Below the pieces are notes generated by a model, which was given only the letters and a program-made list of their open reading frames with translations, was not told the DNA's origin and did no database searches. Below, in pieces: positions 35,855-44,496 of a stretch of 64,000 nucleotides of DNA. The stretch spans positions 248,001 to 312,000 of the forward strand of contig NZ_JAFEVR010000007.1 in NCBI RefSeq assembly GCF_017352375.1, written 5' to 3'. The stretch is from Mycolicibacterium sp. S2-37 (lineage in GTDB: Bacteria; Actinomycetota; Actinomycetes; Mycobacteriales; Mycobacteriaceae). Position numbers and translations under genes: made by a program. Each line of letters opens with the position of its first letter. The stretch's first letter is position 1.

Positions 35855-38800
35855 ATGGGGATCAGGGACATGTTCGAGTCCTGGCCGGTGTACCGCCAGC
35901 TCACCGGCGACGACCCGCTGGGCCGGGGCAAGGCCGCACAGTCTCGCCGCTCCCTGGAGCTGACGCCGCGCACCGCGGCCGCCGACAGCGTCGCCCACTC
36001 CGTCTGCCCGTTCTGCGCGGTCGGTTGCGCGCAGAAGGTCTACGTCAAAGACGGCAAGGTCACCCAGATCGAGGGCAACCCGGACAGCCCGATCTCACGC
36101 GGCCGCCTGTGCCCGAAGGGTTCGGCCAGCAAGCAGCTCGTGACCGGTCCGCAGCGCGAGACCACGGTCCGCTACCGCGCGCCCTACGCGACGGAGTGGC
36201 AGGAACTCGACCTCGACACCGCCATGGACATGATCGTCGACCGCGTCGTCGATGCCAGGGCGAAGGGCTGGCAGGATTTCGACTCCGACCGCAACACCCT
36301 GCGCCGCACCATGGGCATCGCGAGCCTGGGCGGCGCGACGCTCGACAACGAAGAGAACTACCTGATCAAGAAGCTCTTCACCGCGTTGGGCGCGCTGCAG
36401 ATCGAGAACCAGGCGCGTATTTGACACAGCGCCACGGTTCCCGGTCTGGGAGCCTCCTTCGGTCGCGGCGGGGCGACGGACTACCAGCAGGATCTCGTCA
36501 ACTCCGACTTCATCGTCATCATGGGGTCGAACATGGCCGAGGCTCATCCGGTCGGTTTCCAGTGGGTGATGGAGGCCAAGTCCCGCGGCACGCAGGTGTT
36601 CCACATCGACCCACGGTTCACCCGCACCAGCGCTCTGGCCGACCGGCACGTGCCGCTGCGGGCCGGCAGTGACATCGCATTCCTCGGCGGGCTGATCAAC
36701 TACATCCTGTCCAACGAACTCGACTTCCGCGAGTACGTCGTCAACTACACCAACGCGCCGTTCCTGGTCGACGAACGCTTCTGCGATGCAGAGGATCTCG
36801 ACGGGCTGTTCTCCGGCTACGACGACGACTCCGCCTCGTATGACCCGTCGACGTGGCAGTACGAGAACACCGATCAGGAGGACGGCGGCGCGGGTGCCAA
36901 GGAGCGCAGCGCGGCCGACCAGTCCGGGTCGGGCGGCCCGCCGATCGAGGGCGGTGCGGGCGACATCCCCAACGACCCGACGCTGCAGCACCCCCGATGC
37001 GTCTACCAGATCCTCAAGCGGCACTACGCCCGATACACCCCGGAGATGGTGGAGCGGGTGTGCGGTGTGCCCGCCGAGCAGTTCCTCGAGGTGGCGCGCA
37101 AGTGGACCGAGGCGTCGGGGCGCGACAAGACGGCCGCGCTGGTGTACAGCGTCGGCTGGACCCAGCACACCATGGGCGCGCAGTACATTCGCGCCGGCGC
37201 GATCATCCAGTTGCTGCTGGGCAACATCGGCCGCCCGGGTGGTGGAGTGTTCGCGCTGCGCGGGCACGCCAGCATCCAGGGCTCGACCGACGTCCCGACG
37301 CTGTTCAACCTGCTGCCGGGCTACCTGGCCATGCCCAAGGCCGGTCACGAGACGCTCGCGGACTACCTCGACGACATCATCAGCCGCAACCAGAAGGGCT
37401 TCTGGCACAACGCCGATACCTACATGGTGTCGCTGCTCAAGGAGTACTGGGGCGAGCACGCGACGGCCGACAACGACTTCTGCTTCGACTACCTGCCGCG
37501 CATCAACGGCGACCACGGCACCTACCGGACTGTCATGGACATGGTCGACGGCAAGGTGTCCGGATACTTCCTGCTCGGCCAGAATCCTGCCGTCGGTTCG
37601 GCGCACGGGCGGCTGCAGCGCCTCGGCATGGCGAATCTGGATTGGCTCGTCGTCCGCGACCTGGTGATGATCGAGAGCGCCACGTTCTGGAAGGACGGGC
37701 CGGAGATCGAGACGGGTGAGATCAGCCCGGAGTCCTGTCGCACCGAGGTGTTCTTCTTCCCGGCCGCCTCCCATGTGGAGAAGTCGGGCACGTTCACCCA
37801 GACGCAACGGATGCTGCAGTGGCGGGAGCAGGCGGTCGAACCGCCTGGCGACGCGCGTTCGGAGCTGTGGTTCTTCTACCACCTCGGACGCAAGCTGCGC
37901 GAAAAGCTCTCCGGTTCAACCGATCCGCGGGATCGTCCGCTGCTGGACCTGTGGTGGGATTACGAACTGCACGGCGACGAACCCTCCGGCGAGGACGTCC
38001 TGCGCCGCATCAACGGCGTCGATCTGACCACCGGCCGGGCCGTCGACAGCTACATGGAGCTCAAGGCCGACGGGTCGACCGCCTGCGGCTGCTGGATCTA
38101 CAGCGGGGTGTACGCCGACGAAATCAACCAGGCCGCGCGGCGCAAACCGCACACCGAGCAGGGGCCCTATGACAACGAATGGGGCTGGACCTGGCCGCTG
38201 AACCGCCGCGTGCTCTACAACCGCGCCTCGGCCGATCCCCAGGGCCGGCCGTGGAGTGAGCGCAAGAAGCTGGTCTGGTGGGACCCGGAAAAGGGAGCCA
38301 ACGGTGAGTGGACGGGCTACGACATTCCGGACTTCGAGAAGACCAAGCCGCCGGACTACCGCCCGGAGCCGGGTGCGGTGGGGGTCGAGGCGCTGCGCGG
38401 TGACGATCCGTTCGTGATGCAGGCCGACGGCAAGGCCTGGCTGTTCGCGCCGAACGGGGTGGCCGACGGTCCGCTGCCCACCCACTATGAACCGCACGAG
38501 TCGCCGGTGCGCAACCCGATGTACACCCAACAGGGCAATCCGGCGCGCAAAGTTTATGGGCGAGCGGACAATCCGTCGAACCCGTCGTGGCCGGACGCGC
38601 ACGGGGAGGTGTTCCCGTTCGTGTTCACCGCAGCGCGGCTGACCGAGCACCACACCGCAGGCGGGATGAGCCGGCAGTTGCCGTACCTGGCCGAATTGCA
38701 GCCCGGATTGTTCGTCGAGGTGTCGCCGGAGTTGGCTGCCGAGCGCGGCCTGACCCACATGGACTGGGCGCACGTGGTGACCAGCCGGGCGGCCGTCGAC

Positions 38801-39127
38801 GCACGGGTGTTCGTCACCGACCGGATGCGGCCGCTGCGCATCGAGAACCGGGTGGTCCACCAGGTGTGGATGCCGTATCACTGGGGCAACGCCGGGCTGA
38901 TCGACGGCGACGTGGTCAACGATCTGCTGGGCGTGGTGGTCGATCCGAACGTCTTCATCCAGGAGAGCAAGGTCGCGACGTGCGACATCGTGCCCGGCCG
39001 GCGGCCGCGCGGCCCGCAGCTGCTGGAGTACCTTCGGGGCTACCGGGAACGCGCGGGCATCACCCCGCACACCGGCACCGACCTCGACACGACGCAGCCG
39101 TCTCACGACCACACCGAGGAGAAATGA
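35855..39127 (+). CDS. fdhA: formate dehydrogenase alpha subunit, selenoprotein (in-frame UGA = Sec190)
   Basis: The catalytic molybdopterin subunit of a formate dehydrogenase, 1090 residues when UGA 36422-36424 is read as selenocysteine at residue 190 (NQARI-Sec-HSATVPG). The N-terminal [4Fe-4S] cysteines are Cys51, Cys54, Cys58 and Cys86. The sequence after the UGA continues the FdnG/FdoG-type protein (GSNMAEAHPVGFQWV, HIDPRFTRTSALADRHV). A Shine-Dalgarno TAGGAGG before ATG 35855 supports that start over ATG 35825. No clear Tat signal is present. A Gly/Ser/Asp-rich insert lies near residues 344-376. Without Sec insertion only 189 residues would be made. Confidence 0.95.
36436..36454 (+). 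promoter_or_regulatory. bacterial SECIS element of fdhA
   Basis: A hairpin starts exactly 11 nt after the UGA: stem GGTTCCC (36436-36442) pairs with GGGAGCC (36448-36454) and the 5-nt loop is GGTCT. Distance, loop sequence and a U near the base of the stem match the E. coli fdhF SECIS, whose loop also contains GGUCU and whose stem also begins 11 nt after UGA. It is the binding site for the SelB C terminus, and it is simultaneously coding sequence. Confidence 0.92.
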
Positions 39128-40026
39128 TGAGCGGCAACAGCTTTCACGGGCCGCTGCCCGACCCGGCGGCCGACGCCGGGTATCGGGACCACCCCCAGCG
39201 GGTGGGGTTCTTCACCGACACGTCGGTGTGCATCGGCTGCAAGGCATGCGAGGTCGCCTGCAAGGAGTGGAACGAGGTGCCCGATGCACGAGCCGGGGCC
39301 GGGTTCAATCTGCTCGGTTTGTCGTTCGACAACACCGGTGAGCTCGGCGCGAATTCGTGGCGGCACGTCGCGTTCATCGAGCAGCCGCGCGCGGAACCCG
39401 AGGACCTGGGCATGCCCGGTTTCGAACGCCCCGGCGATGCGATGGCACCGGAGACCCGGCAGGACTTCCGGTGGCTGATGGCCTCGGATGTCTGCAAGCA
39501 CTGCACGCACGCCGGATGCCTCGACGTCTGTCCGACCGGTGCGCTGTTCCGTACCGAGTTCTCGACAGTCGTTGTGCAGCAGGACATCTGCAACGGCTGC
39601 GGATACTGCGTCTCCGGCTGCCCGTACGGAGTGATCGAGCGACGCGAAGGCGACGGCCGGGCCTGGAAGTGCACCCTGTGCTACGACCGGCTGCACGACG
39701 GGCTCGAACCCGCCTGCGCCAAGGCCTGCCCGACCGACTCCATCCAGTTCGGCGTCCTCGACGAACTGCGCGAGCGGGCCGCTGCGCGGGTGGAGGCGCT
39801 GCACGAACGCGGTATCACCGAGGCGCGGCTCTACGGGCACGACCCCGATGACGGCGTCGGCGGTGACGGCGCGTTCTTCCTGCTCCTCGACGAGCCCGAG
39901 GTGTACGGCCTGCCGCCCGATCCCGTGGTGCCGACGCGGGATGCGGGCGCCATGTGGCGCTACGCGGGCATGGCGGCCTCGGCGCTCGTCGGCGTCGCGG
40001 TGTCGGCGTTCCTCGGGAGGAGCTGA
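39124..40026 (+). CDS. fdhB: formate dehydrogenase iron-sulfur (beta) subunit
   Basis: A 300-residue ferredoxin-type electron transfer subunit with four cysteine clusters: CIGCKACEVACKEWN, CKHCTHAGCLDVCP, CNGCGYCVSGCPYG and CTLCYDRLHDGLEPACAKACP, ligating four [4Fe-4S] centres. It carries electrons from FdhA to the membrane subunit. One C-terminal hydrophobic helix (YAGMAASALVGVAVSAFLG) could anchor it, as in FdnH/FdoH. The first ATG overlaps the fdhA stop (ATGA); the next codon is also ATG. A GAGGAGA ribosome site lies just upstream. Confidence 0.95.
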   Translation: MMSGNSFHGPLPDPAADAGYRDHPQRVGFFTDTSVCIGCKACEVACKEWNEVPDARAGAGFNLLGLSFDNTGELGANSWRHVAFIEQPRAEPEDLGMPGFERPGDAMAPETRQDFRWLMASDVCKHCTHAGCLDVCPTGALFRTEFSTVVVQQDICNGCGYCVSGCPYGVIERREGDGRAWKCTLCYDRLHDGLEPACAKACPTDSIQFGVLDELRERAAARVEALHERGITEARLYGHDPDDGVGGDGAFFLLLDEPEVYGLPPDPVVPTRDAGAMWRYAGMAASALVGVAVSAFLGRS

Positions 40027-40991
40027 TGCCGCGCGAGCAGGTCGCGGTTCCGCGGGCCGAGTTCCGGTCCTACTACGGGCGCCAGATCCTCAAGACACCC
40101 GTATGGAACTGGATGATCGCGGCGTATCTGTTCAGCGGCGGGTTGTCGGCGGGTTCGGCGCTGCTCGCCGCCGGCGCGGATCTGACCGGACGGCCGCAGC
40201 TGCGCCGGGTGTCGCGGGTGGGCGCGCTGGTCAGCCTGCTCGCGAGCATGTACTTCCTGATCGGCGATCTCGGCAGGCCGGAGCGCTTTCACCACATGCT
40301 GCGCGTCGCCAAGCCCAGTTCACCCATGAGTATGGGGACGTGGCTGCTCGGCGGATACGGACCCGGTGCGGGTCTGGCCGCGGCGGCCGAGTTGATGCCC
40401 GCGCGGCTACGGGGAACGCGGCTCGGCCGACTGATCGGGTGGCTGGCGCGACCCGCCGGCATCGAGGCGGCCGCGGTGGCGCCGGGGGTCGCGTCCTACA
40501 CCGCAGTCCTGTTGTCGCACACCGCGGTTCCCGCATGGCGCGAGGCGCATCCGTATCTACCGTTCATCTTCACCGGATCCGCCGCGGCGAGCGGCGCCGG
40601 TCTGGGCATGCTGCTGGCGCCGGTGAGCGAGTCGGGTCCGGCGCGCCGGATGGCGGTGACGGGCGCCGCGCTGGAGGTGGTGGCGTCGCGGACCATGGAG
40701 CACCGGCTCGGTCTGGTCGGCGAGGCGTACACCACGGGCCGACCGCACCGGCTGCGGCAGGCGTCGGAGATCCTGACCGTCACGGGCGCGGTCGGCGCCG
40801 CGATGGCGGGCCGGCGGCGCTGGGCGGTCGCCGCATCGGGCGCCGCGCTGCTCGCCGGAAGCGCGTTGCAGCGCTTCGGGGTGTTCGAGGCGGGCGTCGC
40901 ATCGACCAAGGACCCGAAGTACGTGGTGATACCGCAGCGGGAGCGATTGAACGCCCGCGCCGAGGCGAACCGGGTCGATCAGGCGCGCTAG
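40026..40991 (+). CDS. NrfD-type membrane subunit of formate dehydrogenase
   Basis: A 321-residue integral membrane protein of the NrfD/polysulfide-reductase family with about eight helices. The N terminus SYYGRQILKTPVWNWMIAAYLFSGGLSAGSALLAAGADL and the IGDLGRPERFHHMLRVAKPSSPMSMGTWLLGGYG stretch are family hallmarks. It presumably passes electrons from FdhB to menaquinone. This replaces the di-haem cytochrome b subunit used by E. coli FDH-N. The ATG overlaps the fdhB stop by one base (TGATG). The stop overlaps the convergent STAS gene by 4 nt. Confidence 0.9.
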   Translation: MPREQVAVPRAEFRSYYGRQILKTPVWNWMIAAYLFSGGLSAGSALLAAGADLTGRPQLRRVSRVGALVSLLASMYFLIGDLGRPERFHHMLRVAKPSSPMSMGTWLLGGYGPGAGLAAAAELMPARLRGTRLGRLIGWLARPAGIEAAAVAPGVASYTAVLLSHTAVPAWREAHPYLPFIFTGSAAASGAGLGMLLAPVSESGPARRMAVTGAALEVVASRTMEHRLGLVGEAYTTGRPHRLRQASEILTVTGAVGAAMAGRRRWAVAASGAALLAGSALQRFGVFEAGVASTKDPKYVVIPQRERLNARAEANRVDQAR

Positions 40992-41368
40992 GCCGCGTGC
41001 CGCTCGATGACGTCCTCGATGGTCGTGTACAGATCGACGATGCCGTCCAGGCCGGTGATCTCGATCGGCCGCACGGTGGCCGGGCCGTCGGCCACCACGG
41101 CGAACATGACGGTGTCGCCGGCTTCGGTGCGGGCGACGTCGAGGACGTGCAGCCCGGCCGCGGCCAGGAAGGTGACGCCGGACAGATCGACCACCAGGAT
41201 CTGCGGGCGCTCCGCCAGCGCCGACCGGACGGCCGCGTGGAACTTGGGCCCGGTCACCATGTCGACGGTGCCGGTGACCTCCAGGATCAACGCCGCATCG
41301 CGGCGAATCTCACGGATCGCGACGTCGGGAATGGGGATGGACGCCGGATAGGTGGGGAAACTTCTCAC
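40988..41368 (-). CDS. STAS domain protein, anti-sigma factor antagonist-like
   Basis: A 126-residue single-domain STAS protein. IREIRRDAALILEVTGTVDMVTGPKFHAAVRSALAERPQILVVDLSGVTFLAAAGLHVLDVA matches the anti-anti-sigma fold. The usual phospho-acceptor serine in the DxSG...D-S-x-G loop is replaced (DLSGVTFLAAAGLHVL has Ala where SpoIIAA has Ser), which may prevent regulation by serine phosphorylation. It starts with GTG. It probably modulates a SigF-like partner switch together with the ANTAR protein encoded just upstream on the same strand. Confidence 0.85.
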   Translation of the reverse strand: MRSFPTYPASIPIPDVAIREIRRDAALILEVTGTVDMVTGPKFHAAVRSALAERPQILVVDLSGVTFLAAAGLHVLDVARTEAGDTVMFAVVADGPATVRPIEITGLDGIVDLYTTIEDVIERHAA

Positions 41369-41502
41369 GTTGGCCTCGATGCCTCGACCGTCACAGGTTC
41401 TGACGGGTCATGTGCTAGCGAGGCTCTGGTTTCAACCCCTACTCGGATGCACTCAGCCTAATCCTGTTGGGTGCGCTTGGCTATAGCGTCACCGACTCGG
41501 TC

Positions 41503-42270
41503 TCATCCCCGGATCTGCAGGGATTCCAGGAGTTGCTCGGCCACCGTGTGCAGTTTGATGTTCGTGGCCTGCGACTTCTTGACCAGGCGATCGAACGCCT
41601 CGTCGGCGGTGCAGCCGTGGATCGCCTGTAGCGCGCCCTTGGCCTGGTCGATCACGGCCCGTGAGGTGAGCGCGCGCTGCAGATTCTGCGTCGTATCACG
41701 CGTCTGCTGCCAGCGCCGGGCATTGGCGATCGCTGCACCTGCGGTGACGGTGTAGAGCCGCATGAGTTCTTCGTCGAACGGGTCGAATGCGCCTGCGGCG
41801 AAGCTGTAGGCGTTCAGCGAGCCGACCAGCTCGGTGTCCGACCCCGGTGCGCCGACCAGCAGCGGCACCGACAGGGTCGCCGACACGCCGTCGCGACGGG
41901 CTGCGGACAGGAAGCTGGGCCACCGTTGCTCCAGTTCCGCCGAGCTGGCCGCCAGGTCCACCCGCACCGGTTTCCGGCTGTTGGCGGACTCCAGACACGG
42001 ACCCGCCCCGTCGGCGTACTGCGCGGCGTCCAGGTCGAGTGAGCGCTCATCGGTCCACGCGACGGTACGCGCGCCGTGGTCGTGGTCGTGGTCGTCGAGG
42101 ACGGTCAGCGAGACGCCGTCCGCATCCGGGATGGCCCGGGCCGCGGCCTGGGCCACCCGGTTGAGCACCGCGTCGAGCGGCTCCTCGGCGGCGAACACGT
42201 CATACAGCGACCTGATCGCCGCCGACGTCGAAGCCAGGCGGTCGAGCTCTCCGGGACGCTCGATGGTCAT
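41503..42270 (-). CDS. GAF and ANTAR domain regulatory protein
   Basis: A 255-residue protein with a GAF sensor domain (about residues 30-175; VSLTVLDDHDHDHGARTVAWTDE, DGAGPCLESANSRKPVRVD) and a C-terminal ANTAR RNA-binding domain (about 195-250; LQRALTSRAVIDQAKGALQAIHGCTADEAFDRLVKKSQATNIKLHTVAEQLL). ANTAR proteins antiterminate transcription by binding paired hexaloop RNA hairpins. The ATG at 42268-42270 follows AAGGCGAGGC and gives the usual length; the longer frame extends into the divergent promoter. It is probably a stress or nitrogen-type antiterminator; targets are unknown. Confidence 0.9.
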   Translation of the reverse strand: MTIERPGELDRLASTSAAIRSLYDVFAAEEPLDAVLNRVAQAAARAIPDADGVSLTVLDDHDHDHGARTVAWTDERSLDLDAAQYADGAGPCLESANSRKPVRVDLAASSAELEQRWPSFLSAARRDGVSATLSVPLLVGAPGSDTELVGSLNAYSFAAGAFDPFDEELMRLYTVTAGAAIANARRWQQTRDTTQNLQRALTSRAVIDQAKGALQAIHGCTADEAFDRLVKKSQATNIKLHTVAEQLLESLQIRG

Positions 42271-42443
42271 GTTGTCGCCTCGCCTTTCCTCACCGACACG
42301 ATTCGTCGACAGGTGATTCGTCGCAACGAACGTCTCGGATGGGCCGGATTCTGGCACGCGCCACGCACCGCCGTCGGCGAATGCACCGCCGCAGGACCGC
42401 CAGGTCAGAACACAACCGCCTGGTGCGGCAGGATCGGGTCACC

Positions 42444-43160
42444 ATGTCTGACTCAGTGCGGTCCGATGACGCCCCGGCGCCTCCCGACCGGCGGCGCCAC
42501 CTGCTGCAGCTCGCTGTGTTCCTGGCGTTCCTGGCCGCCCTGTTCTACCTGTTCACCATCGCGCGCGCGGTCGATGTGGACGACGTCCGCGCCACCGTCG
42601 CGGCCACCGGCCCGGCCGCGCCCCTGACGTATGTGGTGGCGTCCGCGCTGCTCGGCGCGCTGTTCGTACCCGGACCGATCCTCGCGGCGGGCAGCGGGGT
42701 GCTGTTCGGGCCGGTTCTGGGCACCGTGGTGACCCTTGCCGCCACGGTCGGGACCGCGGCCGTTGCCGGTGTGGTCGGCCGGCGCGCAGGCCGGGACAGT
42801 GCCCGAGAGCTGCTCGGACCGGCCCGGGCCGACCGCATCGACGCGCTGATCGACCGGGGCGGGCTGTGGGCGGTCGTCGGACAGCGGTTCATCCCCGGAA
42901 TCTCCGACGCACTCGCCTCCTATGCGTTCGGCGCCTTCGGAGTTCCGTTGTGGCAGATGGTGATCGGTGCGCTGATCGGATCGCTGCCGCGCGCGTTCGT
43001 CTACACCGCGCTCGGGGCGTCGGTCGGCGATCCGTCGTCACCGCTGATGTTCACCGCGATCGCGGTGTGGTGTGTGACCGCGGTGATCGGGGCCTTCGCC
43101 GCGCGCCGCGGCTATCGGCGCTGGCGTGCGCACCGCACGCCGCCGGAACCCTTGGTGTGA
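42444..43160 (+). CDS. TVP38/TMEM64 (DedA-like) membrane protein
   Basis: A 238-residue integral membrane protein of the TVP38/VTT family. It has an N-terminal helix (LQLAVFLAFLAALFYLFTIA), the conserved FVPGPILAAGSGVLFGPVLGTVVTLAATVGTAAVAGVVGRRAG region with the two re-entrant-loop glycine-rich elements, and RFIPGISDALASYAFGAFGVPLW. Family members are thought to scramble lipids or transport ions; no specific role is known here. The ATG at 42444 is preferred; an in-frame upstream start would add a basic, unconserved leader. Confidence 0.85.
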   Translation: MSDSVRSDDAPAPPDRRRHLLQLAVFLAFLAALFYLFTIARAVDVDDVRATVAATGPAAPLTYVVASALLGALFVPGPILAAGSGVLFGPVLGTVVTLAATVGTAAVAGVVGRRAGRDSARELLGPARADRIDALIDRGGLWAVVGQRFIPGISDALASYAFGAFGVPLWQMVIGALIGSLPRAFVYTALGASVGDPSSPLMFTAIAVWCVTAVIGAFAARRGYRRWRAHRTPPEPLV

Positions 43161-43296
43161 ACTGACTCTCAATTCCGGTCAGCCGGTTTTCGGCGGTTTG
43201 GCCGCGATGCCGCGGCGGGAAGGCTGTGCTGGGTCGCCTGACTGTCACCGCCGACACCGCGATCCGTCCGCCCCCGATCAAGGAGCAGACAGCTTC

Positions 43297-44490
43297 ATGC
43301 CGGAAACGCTCGAGCTCGAATCCGCCACCCACGTCGCCGTCACCGCCGCCTGGGTGGCCGGTGCCGTCGGCGTCGCGTACGCCGTGGGCCTGGTGATCAC
43401 CTGGGCGGTGCAACGGGTCGGCCGCAAGTCCGCGGTGGTGTCCGACGTCGCCCAGGTCAGCCGCAGCCCGGTGCGCGCGACCCTGATGGTGATCGCCGCG
43501 ACGGCCGCGTTGCGCCGCGCCTCCGACGCCCAGTCGAGCTGGCGGGGCTGGCTGGACCACACTCTCGTCATCGTGCTCATCGCCACCATCACCTGGCTGA
43601 TCGCCAGTTTCGTGCTGGTGGCCGAGCGTCAGGTGATCAAGCGCTTCGCCGGCGGCGACACCGGCCTGACCGACGCCGACCGGCACCGCCGCAAGATCCG
43701 CACCCAGGTGACCACGCTGCGCCGTCTCGTGATCGCGGTCGTGGTGGTGCTCGGTGGCGCGGCGGCCCTGATGACGTTCCCGGCGTTCAGTGACATCGGC
43801 AAGACACTGTTCGCGTCGGCCGGTGTGCTGTCGGTGGTCGCGGGGCTGGCTGCCCAGACCTCACTGGGTTCGGTGTTCGCCGGCATCCAGATCGCGTTCT
43901 CCGACGCGATCCGCGTCGGCGATGTCGTGGTGCTCGAGGAGGAGTGGGGCCGCATCGAGGAGATCACGCTGACCTACGTCGTCGTTCATCTGTGGGACGA
44001 GCGGCGGCTCGTGCTGCCGTGCACCTACTTCACCACCACGCCGTTCCAGAACTGGACCCGTAACGCCACCGAACTGCTCGGCACCGCCGAACTCGACGTC
44101 GACTTCACCGTGCCGTTCGACGACATGCGCGCCGAACTGGATCGGCTACTGCAGGACAATCCGCTGTGGGACCACCGCGTCGGAGTGCTCCAGGTGACCG
44201 ACGCCGTCGACGGGTACGTCCGGGTGCGGATGCTGGTCAGCGCCTCCAACGCCGGCGCGCTGTTCGACCTGCGGTGCGACGTCCGCGAGGGCATGGTCGA
44301 GTGGCTGCAGCGCACCAACCCCGGGGCCCTGCCGCGGCGCCGCATCGACCACCAGACCGATCCGGCAACCCACCTGCACACCGCAGGCGCGTCGAGCCGC
44401 GGATCGCGGGCGGATTCGGGCCTGTTCACCGGCAATCCCGACGCCGAGCGGCGGGGGTCCGCTCTGACGGCCTCCGACCGGGCACCATGA
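43297..44490 (+). CDS. MscS family mechanosensitive ion channel
   Basis: A 397-residue small-conductance mechanosensitive channel-like protein with four N-terminal helices (residues about 15-200). The pore helix/beta-domain signature is FASAGVLSVVAGLAAQTSLGSVFAGIQIAFSDAIRVGDVVVLEEEWGRIEEITLTYVVVHLWDERRLVLPCTYFTTTPFQN, typical of MscS TM3b plus the beta domain. The C terminus is a hydrophilic tail of about 50 residues. It probably releases solutes on hypoosmotic shock. The ATG at 43297 follows AAGGAGCAG. It lies 6 nt before the EEP gene, so the two are co-transcribed. Confidence 0.9.
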   Translation: MPETLELESATHVAVTAAWVAGAVGVAYAVGLVITWAVQRVGRKSAVVSDVAQVSRSPVRATLMVIAATAALRRASDAQSSWRGWLDHTLVIVLIATITWLIASFVLVAERQVIKRFAGGDTGLTDADRHRRKIRTQVTTLRRLVIAVVVVLGGAAALMTFPAFSDIGKTLFASAGVLSVVAGLAAQTSLGSVFAGIQIAFSDAIRVGDVVVLEEEWGRIEEITLTYVVVHLWDERRLVLPCTYFTTTPFQNWTRNATELLGTAELDVDFTVPFDDMRAELDRLLQDNPLWDHRVGVLQVTDAVDGYVRVRMLVSASNAGALFDLRCDVREGMVEWLQRTNPGALPRRRIDHQTDPATHLHTAGASSRGSRADSGLFTGNPDAERRGSALTASDRAP

Positions 44491-44496
44491 CACCGG

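Noticed and set aside
33522..35998. Two very long minus-strand open frames under selA/selB/fdhA
   Set aside because: SelA, SelB and FdhA on the plus strand are unmistakable; the minus frames are low-complexity shadows.
36421..36425. Frameshift or nonsense mutation splitting fdhA
   Set aside because: The UGA is exactly at the known Sec position, followed by a SECIS hairpin and the complete downstream protein in the same frame, with all sel genes adjacent.
41369..41502. SigF-type promoter upstream of the STAS gene
   Set aside because: GGTTT occurs but GGGTA is not at the required 15-17 nt on either strand.
42300..42323. Direct repeat GATTCGTCG twice, 15 nt apart, in the GAF-ANTAR/TVP38 gap
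   Set aside because: Too short and only two copies; it could be chance, and no symmetric operator or ANTAR twin-hexaloop RNA hairpin could be built from it.
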